A stretch of DNA of 64,000 nucleotides from Plantago ovata (Eukaryota; Streptophyta; Magnoliopsida; Lamiales; Plantaginaceae), in assembly GCA_028274465.1 (NCBI GenBank), contig CM051457.1, positions 109,739,982 to 109,803,981 on the forward strand. The letters run 5' to 3'. Positions 23,871 to 34,784 of this stretch are shown here, piece by piece. Numbering within the stretch: the first letter of the stretch is position 1; every line of letters starts with the position of its first letter. The position numbers and the translations under genes are program-made. Below the pieces are notes generated by a model. The model did no database searches and had not been told where the DNA came from. It saw only the letters and a list, made by a program, of their open reading frames with translations.

Positions 23871-24636
23871 TTCAACAGCATACATGGTTTTAAATTCTCG
23901 GTGTCCTCAAACGTATGGCCAGTAATTTATATGTGATGCAATTCAGAATGGTGCTTCTTTCCGAAAAGGGTATATCCTAAACTGTTAGCCGGGATTAGTG
24001 TTCTAAACCCTTTCACCATTGCAATCTCATGATGAATTGGTGTAGTGCTCTTGTATGAATGCTATAGCAAATCATCTAGTACAATTTCTTTGCACTGGTA
24101 TGGTTAACAATTTTGCTAGAGTCTGCTGTTAATAGTTAAATACGTTCGAAGGCATTATATGATTCAACTTGTTCTTTAATTATGTTGCGCTATGGCCTTT
24201 GTTAATCTTTTAGTTAGTTCAGGTATGCATTGATTCTGTGTTCTCAGCCTACCCTGTGAAGACTTGCGCTCTCACAGTCTCACTTGTCAAAAAAGAAAAT
24301 GCTCAGAATTTCAAGATCTATTCTCACACTAGAGGCAGATGCTTCATAATTAGAGACGCACGAACACCACCCTAAGCTGTGTTCATTGTTTATTTTTTGT
24401 TGACATTGCCAGGATCATTAGTAATAGTACCCAACAGAAGTACTAGAATAACTACACTGCATTATGAGTTCGGAATACGTACTTGCATAGCATTATCAGT
24501 TTTAGTATTGTTTCGTTCATCATTACATTTACAGCATGCCATTCAACTTAGATCATGTAGTAACTACTAGTAAGACTAAGAGAGCCAAGAGGATATGACA
24601 AGTACTAGACTACAGCTTAATTACTGACTTAACATC
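23871..24636. other. Spacer, contig B copy of 14328-15088
   Basis: Same convergent 3' flanks as in contig A with small indels. No additional gene. Confidence 0.5.
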
Positions 24637-26527
24637 CTAATCTGATCTATGGAAAGCACGGACTGAGTCCACCATCGATATGGAGATTGATCATGGTCCG
24701 GTACTTTACTAGTTTACTATCATCACTTAGTCGAAAATAAAGCATCTCAACAGTACAGCAGTGAGTATCTTCATCTGCCTGTACGAAAATTCCTTGCCCA
24801 GACAAATCCGCGGCCCAGCCTATTCCGTGCAGAATGTTAGTTACAAGATGAAACTCATGTTAAACAGAGCTTAAATGCTTCATTCCAGCTTACCTGAAAA
24901 GCTGTGAATTTGAAGGGACTCTCTGACCGGAAGCAACCATTCTCATCGAGCCATCTCTCAGGTTTGAACTCTTCTGCATCTTCGCCCCATATGAATTTCA
25001 TTCTCCCCATCGCATATGGTTGGTAAGCAACCAGCGAACCCTTCTTCACATGGAAACCGTCTGGCCATGTATCATCAGACATGCATATTTTTGGATCCTA
25101 GGCATGCCAAAATAGAAACTCCTAATATCATGAAGTAGTAGTTTTTTGGTCATATGCGAGTATGTGAATTGGGTAGCTATTTCGTCTTACCACTGGAACT
25201 GGAGGGTAAAGTCGGAGAGTTTCTGTCAGCGTCGAGTGAAGGAACTGCATCTTCTCCAGAACCTCCTCACTCAAACTCGCAGCAAAATCTGAAATGCTGT
25301 CTGCTGCACCAGTCGACTGCGTTGCCTCATTGATTTCTTGTGCCACCTTTTCTTGTACCAAATGGTTCTTGCAAAGCATGTAAATGAACCAAGACAGAGT
25401 TGTTGCAGTTGTGTCCTTACCAGCCATCACAAAATTCAGTATCACATCTTTCAAGTACTTTGGTTTGACATCTGTTTGCATGAGTCTTGACACAAGATCC
25501 TCTCTCTGCATCACCAAAAACAGCCCTTAAAGCAGATAATAGCTTTAAAATGTCACAACTGAGAGTTTCTCTCTACCAATACCGAATACTTACACAGTGA
25601 ATGTTTGAGTCATGCATTTGCTTGATCTTGATACCGATTAGCTTATACACGAACTATCCATCACTTCGACGTTTTTCCTCACTGCTGACTCGATACCTAC
25701 ATTCAGAGCTTTCTTTATCTTCCATGTAGCATCTACATATCTCCACATTGACATTGCACTAACATCATCAAAAGCTTTGCAGAACTTTGCACCTTCCTCT
25801 GAACCACTCAGGCTGTCCAGCTCAAAACCGAAAGCAACTTTGAATATCGAATCCAGTGTCGATTTCATGAACAGGTCCTGTTGTCAAATAATCATTTACA
25901 CAGTTTCACAATAACATTTCACAGATAAAAAGGAATAATGGGATCCTAAGTTCACCTGAATATCGAATGGTTGATCGGAGTTTGCTGCTTCAGATACAAT
26001 GTTTGCTAGTTTAACTGCATTTGTTCTGAACACTGAGCAGCTAAATTCCCTTAATAACCTCGTCGAAAATTCAAGGCTGAACGTTTTCCTCTTTTCGCCA
26101 CTTCTCGCCATCGACATTGAAAATCCCATCCCCGAGCAGGTCCTCCAAAATGGCATGGTTGTACGTTCCCTGCACATACCGATAACTTTTAACTTCCATT
26201 AGTAATCTTTTTTCACCTATAAGTTCAAGACGACGTACTTACCTTGACATAATTTTCGAAGTTTGTTTTGAGAATGTACTCCACATTAGCCGGATCAGAC
26301 GTGTAAACCTCACCTCGAAAAGGCGACAACAGCCTGTAAGTTCTGTGTTCTCTTGCAAGATCAGTCATGAAGTCATGCAGCCTATTGTAGTGGAGGAGAT
26401 TGTGAAAAATGGTGGAAGCTACTGGATGGTACTTGTTCTTATCCTGCCTACTTCTGAGGATTGTAGCGAGTAATGCGAGGGTCGTGATCGAGAGGACGAT
26501 GAGCAGAAAGGTTGCAGCCATGGACAT
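24637..26527 (-). CDS. Cytochrome P450, CYP704-like, copy 2 (contig B)
   Basis: Exons are 26527-26243, 26169-25956, 25877-25594, 25505-25191, 25097-24894 and 24819-24637. Exon 1 is in frame here (285 nt), and the exon 3 donor is the canonical GTAAGT that copy 1 lacks. Private defects are two missing bases in exon 2 (CTCTTTTCGCC for CTCTGTTTTCGCC), one in exon 3 (ACGAACTATCC for ACGAAGCTATCC) and a total of three in the last exon. The function and landmarks are as for copy 1. Confidence 0.82.
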
Positions 26528-26910
26528 TATGTATGTTCAGAAAGGAATGCAAATGCAGATTATGGTGATTGAAGAGTTGGAGAAGATGACTCTGTTAGAC
26601 ACAGTGATGAGTTTTTGGTGATTGAATGTGTGAAGCAAATTTGTCCTTGTTTGTTGAGGACAAATTGCACTCATCACTAAACTGGTACATTAACATATGA
26701 AGTCATGAACGATTACAACTGTCTAGCACTCAAGAGGTTGTTCTATTTGGGTTAAGATTGGAAAAACAGAGTTATCCATAGTAATCTCTCCGTTTCATAA
26801 AACATTACACACTAGTTTAGCGTACAATTTAAGTAGACATGATAATTTAGGAAGGAAAGGAGAGAGAGGGGTAAATAGTACAGAAAAAAATTCCATACAA
26901 TAAAAGAGAT
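26528..26910. other. P450 upstream region, contig B copy
   Basis: Equivalent of 16984-17368, nearly identical, with nothing further. Confidence 0.45.
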
Positions 26911-27765
26911 TGTAAGGGTAAAATTCTAATAAAACGTACGACGCTTTAGATGAGGTTAAGTTCGTTACAATGCACTAGGAACCTAAATATTCTCTATGTC
27001 ACCATAGTTTCAAATCAAATCCTTGAATCAATCTTCTCCAGGTGCACACCACAATCCTCGGTTCTTCTCTATGTCAATTTGAGTACCTGAGATTGAAATG
27101 CACGTGTGGATGTGTGATTAACCCGGCTTGCCTAGGTCAAACCGGTAAGAGACTTTACTTGAAGGAGGTTGCTAATTCTCCTTGTATTAATGTAATAAAT
27201 GTGAGTAGTTAATATTGGTTACCTTTACTTTGGAATTGGAGCCTTTATATAGGTATTGGCCAACCCTAGGTCGATCCAATCTCATGCTTCCATCTGTCAC
27301 CTTTTCCTTCCTCCACATTTATTGAGTAGGCCCAACGTTGACCTTCATGGACTTGGCCCAAGCCCATTTAGGTGTATCTTCTAGTGTCATCCAGAAGCTC
27401 TTATCCTCTTCTGTGTCTCTCTCTCTTCATGTCTTTAGTGTGAATCTCATCCTGGTTCAACCACACAAAACAATAGACCAAGTATTTAAGGTTCGTAATA
27501 AACAAGCCTCGTACTGCCTAACCTGTTCTGGATTTGGGTGATGCCCTTTTGTCCGTATGTCAATCGTTGTGGACCTCAAAATCTCCATATCTCTCTAGTG
27601 CCTTATTTTAATGAACTGGACATATTTGTAATAATGCCTCCTAGGTCCGCATAATTCAAGGTGCGGAACCTTGTGAGCCGCAAACGTCTTATCCCTTGTA
27701 GCTAGAAAGCTTTATAGTTCGTAGAGAGACGCACCGTACGAACTAGACATATTTTCATATCAACA
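26911..27765 (-). repeat. 3' LTR of the minus-strand Tat element, contig B copy
   Basis: Same LTR as 17369-18218, with a few indels (855 bp). In this contig the sequence to its right continues into the element, so its context can be read: tandem repeat, TATA box, leader intron and antisense ORF. Confidence 0.85.
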
Positions 27766-27882
27766 TATGTCCCTGTAGTTTCAGAGTATCTTAGTAGAAG
27801 ATAGTGCGAAACTATACTGTTTGTGGTCGAAAAAATTTGTCGCTTTTCTTATGCGTCGTACTTGGTTTGAAAGGATGACATA

Positions 27883-28152
27883 TCCGTGTCCTTCTATCTT
27901 CCGTGCCTGTGTCATAACTACACTAGACGGCTTGTCCGTGTTTCACGAGATGGCATTTTAGACGTCATGTCCGTGTCTTTCATCTTCCGTGCCTGTGTCA
28001 TTACTTCACTAGACGACGTGTCCGTGAATCACGAGATGGTACTTTAGACGTCGTGTCCGTGTCCTTCTATCTTCCGTGCATGTGTCATTACTTCACTAGA
28101 CGACGTCTCCGTGTTTCATGAGATGGCGCTTTAGACGTCGTGTCCGTGTCTT
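27883..28152. repeat. 87-bp tandem repeat, contig B copy
   Basis: Same array as 18335-18605 with the same number of units, within the 3' untranslated region of the minus-strand Tat element. Confidence 0.85.
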
Positions 28153-28536
28153 ACAACTTCCGTTCCTTGTTCTTCTAGTCCTTCATCCTTATCCGTAACC
28201 TTCGGACCCCTTTTATCTTTTGATGCAAATATGATGAATGCTATGCAAACTATCCGTGTCTAAATGCTGGTAATATTAGTGCGCGCGTCTACTAAATATC
28301 CGTGTCTACGTGTTATGAAAAAAAAACTTTTAATTATCAAAGATTCCGGGCTTGTGTTATGGATAAGGATTGGGCTTTCTTCCGTATTTGAAATCTTTTG
28401 TAGGTCAAAGATCACGAGGGCTGTACAGTAACTTTAGTTTGCTGGCTTCATCTCGTGCGTTGATTTAAATTCCGCGTACGGTTTAGATTTAAAGTCAACG
28501 GTCGCGTCGATTGGGCTTCCCAATTTTGTCCCCCTC

Positions 28537-28544
28537 TATAAATA
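28537..28544 (+). promoter_or_regulatory. TATA box driving the antisense Tat ORF
   Basis: TATAAATA in CCCTCTATAAATAGTCGG, about 310 bases upstream of the ORF start. A leader intron lies between them: donor CCAG|GTATGC at 28705/28706 and acceptor TTTTAG|GATG at 28845/28846. This forms a complete plant-type promoter and leader, separate from the LTR promoter and in the opposite direction to it. Confidence 0.6.
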
Positions 28545-28846
28545 GTCGGTCAACAAATTTGTTCATTTACAACATTATAGTGAGAAGACTAGAGAGAGAA
28601 AGTTTTTTCTTTCGTATCTTAGCCCTCGAACAAGTTTGTGATCTGACATAACCTTCCTTTTGGAGCTTCGGAATCTTCCACACTTCTACTTTCTTCAATT
28701 TCCAGGTATGCTTCGCTTCTTTGTTTAATTTTCCGTCTCTTTATACTTGTGCAATTTTTTATTCAGAATATACTGTCTTCCGAAGATATGTAAATGGACC
28801 CTCGGACAATCACCTAACTTTCTAATTTCTTACTTGCCGTTTTAGG

Positions 28847-30694
28847 ATGTCCGAGGTTAACCCTAAGGTCGTAGATCTCACGGATCTTCCTTCATCATCG
28901 GATGATTCAGAATCAACAAGCAGCAGTTCTTCTTCATCATCAGATTCAAACTCTTCTTCTGAATCTTCCTTAGATATTGGAGGTGGGAACCCCATCACTT
29001 CTATTTCTCAATCAAGGATGAATGAAGCTGGTCCGAGTTCCGCTCCTTTCCGATCTCAAGCTTTAGCTAACCGAAATCAATCAGCGGGTTCATCTTCCGA
29101 CCGCCGTCTTTCCGTCTATCAACCTCCCCGTCGTAAGGTAGAGCTCCCTTCATATCTCCGACTCCTCTGTAGATACGGTGGCCATAATTATAGATGTCTT
29201 TTCGATCCTTATTTAGAAGCTGACCTCGAACCTGACTATGCCTATCCACAGCTAAGTTTTAGAGATCCGGATGAGGGTAATCATGAACAATTCATGAAGT
29301 TGCTTCTTTAGGGAGGTCCACGCTGTCGTCCCTTTGAAGGCGCCGAAGTTGATGCAGCTCAAAATCTTCCGGATGGAAATGCCCCGGATAACAATATTCC
29401 TGCGGGCAACAATCCTCCGAATGTGGATGGTGTGGTAGATGTTGCAAACGACACTAACCTTGGTGAGGTCGGACAACCTTTGGAAGGTGAAGTACGGAAT
29501 TCCGTGGTTCACTTTTTCCCGTACCCGATCATCTTGAACCTGCTCTTCGAAAGCGTTATGAAAGGCTCTGAGATGATATTCACCTGTTAGTGTCGCCCGT
29601 GAAACCAATGATGACGGATGGATACCCACTATTAAATCCAAAGTTACAGAAAAACAACTTCCCCTGCTCCGAAAGAAGTTCAATATTCCTGACGATATTG
29701 AACTCATTGCTCTGGGTCCCAATGATGCTATATATAACTGCCCAGACGGAGCTCTAACCTGCTTTGTTGTTTCTCTCGAGCTTGGATGGAGGATTCCCTT
29801 TTGTGAGAAGTTCGCTTCTATTTTCCGCTCCTTGTACATTGCTCCGATGTAGGTTATGCCAATTTCTTTGGCTAACTTGATATGCTTCGGAGTTCTTATG
29901 AAGAAGAAGAATGAGCCCATTACATTCGCCAATTTTTGCCAAGTCTTCACTATCTCGTTGTCTGGGACTTGGTATTATTGGCAATTCAAGCCTCGCCAAT
30001 ATTTTTATTTCATCCTTGAGAGTCCGAACTCCTTGGGTTCCGCCTGGTGGTCTCGGTACTTCTATTTTAGATACAAGCTAAAGCCTGGAGCTCCGAAAAG
30101 TGAAAGAAAATATTTCAATGTCCGGTATGATTTTAATAGGGACTCTCCTGCTGATTATCGTCCGGTGCGTGATCATTGGAGTGACTGGGCCGCGGCTATG
30201 CGGGCGAAGAGTATAGCTAGGAATCCGGAGAAGTATTTCTTTTGTGTGCTCACAATGCAGCCTCTTCCCGCCTTCGCCAATCTTACGGTAAAAAAAATTA
30301 TGTGTTCTCTTTCCCCTTGTATCTCGTTATTTTTCCGCATCTCTCATACTTCTTTTTTCTTTGCTTTTCAGAGGATTGGCTTGACTATCTGATGGCGGAG
30401 GCACGGAGACTTCAAGCCGCAATTGAGGCCAAAATGGCTGAAGAGAGGCGGAAAAAGCTGCGAAAAGGAACAACCAACCAATTGACAGTCTTTCCTCAAG
30501 AACATCCGAAGGATGGAGTTAAGTGGAGGCAGGAAGAGGAGCGTTGCAAGCTCGAAAAACTTCCAGCTAAGGAAATGGAGTCCAGCCGGAAAGGTTTGAC
30601 TCCGAAAGAAGCCAAGAGGCGTTCTGATGAAAGGAAGAACGAGAAGAAGAAAGAGAAGAAGCAAACGTCCAAACAGCCACCAGAAGATAAATAG
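28847..30694 (+). pseudogene. Additional ORF (gypsy-type transposon protein), antisense within a Tat element
   Basis: Starts MSEVNPKVVDLTDLPSSSDD and continues through a Ser-rich acidic region (about residues 15-45). A globular part follows with SLELGWRIPFCEKFASIF, WYYWQFKPRQYFYF and WSRYFYFRYKL. After a short intron (about 30290-30371, between FANLT and EDWLDYLMAEARR) comes a highly charged coiled-coil/Lys-rich tail. This layout resembles the putative gypsy-type transposon proteins encoded as extra ORFs by Tat-lineage elements, whose function is unknown. It is oriented opposite to the LTR at 26911-27765. In-frame TAG codons at 29309-29311 and near 29850, plus a frameshift near 29590, make this copy non-functional as written. 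No gag or pol of this element is seen beyond it. Confidence 0.65.
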
Positions 30695-32183
30695 TATAGT
30701 GACTCCATACAATAATATTGTCGGGCCGACACTTTTTACTAACACACTAAGATACAATACAATGTAAAGTTTAAATGCTAACGTAAACGCTAAATCTATA
30801 CTAGTGTAGCAATAAACCAAATTAATTATATATACACGATATTTGATTATTTTTTGAAACGGCAGAACTCTGAAATACACAGAGTGAGAAATATTATTAG
30901 AAATACATAAGAAACACCTCTAATATTTTATTCACATTACTGAATATGAAACAAAATCATTTAATTAAACCACTCAATATTTTAAAATATATTTTTCATA
31001 TCAAAGCCAATTAAGGTGCCCATCCAAATTTTTTTTAAACTATGATACGTACTACACAATACCTTATGATGTAAAAATATTGGAATATCACAATATTTTG
31101 CCGACCTCATTTATATTTTTCAACTTAATTTTATTGAATTTTTTAAATGTTCATCTAATTCAAATCAATCTCAAAATATACTAAAATTGTACTCCAATAA
31201 TATATGTGTGTGCAATAATTTTTGTCTTATTCAGGGATGGCAGTTTTAAATTGCAAACACTGGACACCTATATCCCTACTTATGCCATGTATGTTATAAC
31301 TACTTCACAAGGTTGCTTGTTAAGAATGAAAAAATAAAAGAAGCTTTTATGTGGAATAGTGAGAAATTGGTAGAAGAAGAAGGGCTAGAGTTAAGTGGAA
31401 CATTGTTTGAAGCCTAATGGGGGAGGGTTGGATCTTTTACGATCAGGATATGAACAAAGGACGAAGTGGTATGAAAGCTTTGCACAAGGCCGAAGCAAGG
31501 AATGAATATCATCGGCAGAAGTGAGACGAAAACAGAAACTAATGAAGAAGAAAGTAAGGAAGGGTTAGGCAGGACTAGGCTTCTTAGCCAACAAAAGCTA
31601 GATGAGCTATGTCATGAAGGACAACCAGCGGAGAGGATAGCACTACTGGCAAAGCTAGGAAGTTACATGTGTTGAATTGATGCTTTTCAATTCAAACTGT
31701 TATAGTGAATGCTTACAAATCCTCATTTTTTATGGGTTGTGTTTTGTATGGAAAGAATATTTCCTTGATGGTAGGTTCTGGAAGGCGGGAGCTAAGTCGA
31801 ATAATAGTTGATTTTGGAAGATGATGTGCTTAAACACATAAGTAAATTTCGCAATTTATCCCGGGGGGGGGGGGGGGGGGGGGGTCTGGGGGTTTGGGAA
31901 GGGTAAAGATATTTTATTTTGCACAGATAGATACTGATGTCAAGTTACTGTTGTGTCTGAATATTGGAAGTGTGTTTGATTATTGGAGAATAAGAATGTG
32001 GGTTTATCTAGTCAAGGAACAGATTCAGTCAAAAGCGTTTTCTTATCACATATCCAGTCAAAGGCGTTCTCTCATCTTTTGGTGTTTTATAGTGACTAGC
32101 AGTTTAACTGATTTATAGTTTATGTTTTACTTTTAATGGTTGGGTTAATTTCTCTTGTTAGATAAACAAGTCGTTATTGTCAG
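30695..32183. other. Unassigned AT-rich region
   Basis: No convincing gene. A T-rich stretch followed by GAAACGGCAGAAC near 30850 resembles the end of a minus-strand LINE, but no ORF supports it. A 22-base G run is at 31863-31884. The ORF at 31894-32118 shows no recognisable domain. Parts may be introns of the gene whose exons begin at 32184. Confidence 0.4.
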
Positions 32184-33408
32184 TTTAGCCGGTATCACGT
32201 ACCTCGAGCTACGGGTTACAATTCATTGAATCTGTCTATAATATTTGATCAGCAAACCAGAGACACTCATGTTGGTTTGATGAGGTAACGCTCACAGACC
32301 TAGACTATTCTTATTATTGCTTGGCCTTCTCTAATCAGACTTCCGATCAATTCAGGTAAGTACCGGTGATGTTGCCAGATCGTTCTTGAGTTGTAATCGT
32401 CTGTTATTTTTTATTTATTTATTGGGTATATATTTTGGTTTCTCAATGGAGGAGCAGTGTAGATATCAAATTTTTTTTTGAGAATGATGCTCGCATATTT
32501 GTTGTGTCGTATTTAATCTGGATTAAATGGCCTTCTGAAGAATTATTTTGTACTCAAATGTTCCCTGATTGACTGATATGCTATAGATGGCACTGGTAAC
32601 CATTAGTCTCGAGTTTTAGAATATATTGCTGGTTAGATTGTAAAAATGAGCTCTTGTTAAGTCCTAATACAAATGTAGCATTCCCTAACTTCTATATTTA
32701 TCTTGGTTAGTATGGAGGTCAATGTAACATTAAGAAGCAAATGCTTGTGTAGGTATTAAGTATGGTGGTGAGTCGGTATCCAGGTAGTACTTCCCTGGCG
32801 TGGATGGTTGCATTTCTGATTTTCTAGTTTCATGTATCTTAATGTTCACTTGTTGTCTGAATTCTCCATCTCATGTTCTGGTTTCTCAATTACTGGCTGA
32901 AGCAACCGCTCCTAGGAATAAGTATACCTGTTATTAGACGTTAAAAAGAATCTGTATCTTCATGCAGATTGCTAAATCTAATGTTCTTGTTGCTTGTACA
33001 CTGTAGGTATGGTGTTGTAACTAGATCAGACAAGGGACTACAATTCGAGGTTTGTATTGACTTCACATGGTAGGATTGCAGTATCGTTAACTGTGAGAGA
33101 CGATGAAAATGTTATTGAAGCTGTTGATAACTCAACGTTCTTGTCCTGTTATGTTCCATCAACTCAGTTTCACTGATTTACATATTGCACACCTCAAGGC
33201 ATATTTTGGGAAAGCTTGATACCTTGGTATATATGCATCATTGTCGTTTTATTATTTGTATATAATATACGTTGTTGGTGTAACTTTATTCAGTAATCTT
33301 ATAGTTGTTGGTCCATTGCTCTTTTTCTAGGTTGATACAGTTACTGAGAAGAGCTTGGCAAACTGCAGGAGACGAGTTGAAATCGCAGATGTGGATTTCT
33401 ATTTGTAG
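32184..33408 (+). CDS. Three 3'-terminal exons of an unidentified gene
   Basis: I do not recognise this protein. Three segments, 32184-32284, 33007-33049 and 33331-33408, have AG/GT borders and mutually compatible phases (2, then 0, then stop). They join into about 73 residues, beginning FSRYHVPRATGYNSL, continuing through YGVVTRSDKGLQFE and ending RRRVEIADVDFYL before TAG. Random sequence would rarely give three phase-matched exons with such even composition, so a real gene (or recent pseudogene) is likely. Its 5' exons were not found upstream in 30.7-32.1 kb and may be missing. The plus-strand Tat LTR begins 467 bp downstream. Confidence 0.45.
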
Positions 33409-33875
33409 TACAGTGCTTTTCTTTTTGTAGCTGACTTTGTGTTAGCTATTGGGGTTCTTAACGACAGTCGAAGCTAGTTATTGATAGATCCGTAGTAAGG
33501 AGTGGGTTGAACCTTACAGTGGTTGCTGTTGACTTTCGACATAATGAATCAGGACGATTGGCGTTCATGACTCATGCTACATTCTACAACATGCCCATTT
33601 CGCGTATGTGATCACTGATCACCATGTATTAGAATTTAGAACATTGTATAGAAAGGCGTCTCATATATTTACATTATTCTGGTTAGTTGAGAGTTGAGAC
33701 CAGCCTTTAGTTTTTGCTAGTTTGAATGATTATTGACCTTACTTTGTATCCATATTCATGTGATGAAAAATTAATCTTCGGTTGCGATTTTCAGGTTTAG
33801 CTTAGCGTAAGATGTAGTGCAGGGAACTCATGTCAAAACAGAATTTCATCAAATATTACACTTTTTCAAGATTAT
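33409..33875. other. 3' flank of the unidentified gene
   Basis: Presumably 3' UTR and spacer up to the Tat LTR. Nothing else is visible. Confidence 0.4.
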
Positions 33876-34725
33876 TGTTGATAAGGAAAATATGTCTAGT
33901 TCGTATCGTGCGTTTCACCACGAACTAAGAAGTTTCGCAAGTACAAGCGTCGATGAAAGGCCGCGAACCTAGAGGATCCGAACCTTGAATTATGTGGACC
34001 TCTAGGGCATTTTTACAAATGTGCCTAATTCATTAAAATAACCCCTTTTAGAGAGGGAGAGATTTGGAGGTCCGGAACAATGGTCAGAGAGACAAGGAGC
34101 ATTGCGCAAACACTTAACAGGTTAGAGTATACGAAGCTCATTTATTACGAAGCTTAAATACTTGTTCGTATTGTCTTACAATTGGATCAGGACAAGGTTC
34201 GCATCACAACGACATAGAGAGAAAGGACAAGAGAAGTGTGGAATCTTCTAGATAGTTCAAGAAGATGTACGCAAATGGGCCTGGGCCAAGCCCATAAAGG
34301 TCAACGTTGGGCCTACTCAACATAGGTGGACGAATATGAAGCTGACAGATGGAAGCGGGAGATTGGGCGGACATAGGGTTTGCCATCAACTATATAAGGG
34401 CACCATTTCCAAAGAAAAAGGTAACTGGTCTTAATTAAGTACATTTATTACTCTCGAACAAGGAGAACCTTCAAGCTCCTTCAAGTAAAGTCTCGCACCG
34501 GCTTGACTTAGGCAAGCCGGAGATAAACACACATCCACACGCGCCTTTCTGATCTCAGGTGTACAACTGGACATAGAGAGAACCAGAAGACTTGGGAGCT
34601 CGGATTGAACAAAGACTCGTGTGTTGTGCTAAATTATGGTGACTTAGAGAGTTTGTAGTTCTTTATAGTTCGAGAAGTTTATAATTTAAGAGCGTTTGTA
34701 ATCTTACTAGAATTTCACCTCTACA
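33876..34725 (+). repeat. 5' LTR of the plus-strand Tat element, 850 bp
   Basis: Begins TGTTGATAAGG and ends CACCTCTACA, directly followed by the primer-binding site. It is homologous to the reverse complement of 17369-18218. Confidence 0.87.
34391..34398 (+). promoter_or_regulatory. TATA box in the Tat LTR
   Basis: TATATAAG, positionally conserved as TATATAAA in the other LTR (17701-17708, minus strand). It is the probable U3 core promoter for the genomic RNA. Confidence 0.6.
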
Positions 34726-34728
34726 TTT

Positions 34729-34745
34729 TGGCGCCGTCTGTGGGA
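34729..34745 (+). other. Primer-binding site
   Basis: TGGCGCCGTCTGTGGGA starts three bases after the LTR end. This tRNA-complementary sequence is of the type used by many plant Ty3 elements. I did not determine which tRNA it matches. Confidence 0.75.
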
Positions 34746-34784
34746 ATCTTTACTAAAAGATTTCCAGGACTCCACTGAGAAGAG

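Noticed and set aside
9573..28622. A genuine tandem duplication of two genes
   Set aside because: Both copies end exactly at an N gap and differ mainly by small indels. No junction sequence exists to support a real duplication.
31894..32118. ORF of 74 codons after the poly-G run
   Set aside because: No domain, no splice support, and composition typical of intron or spacer.
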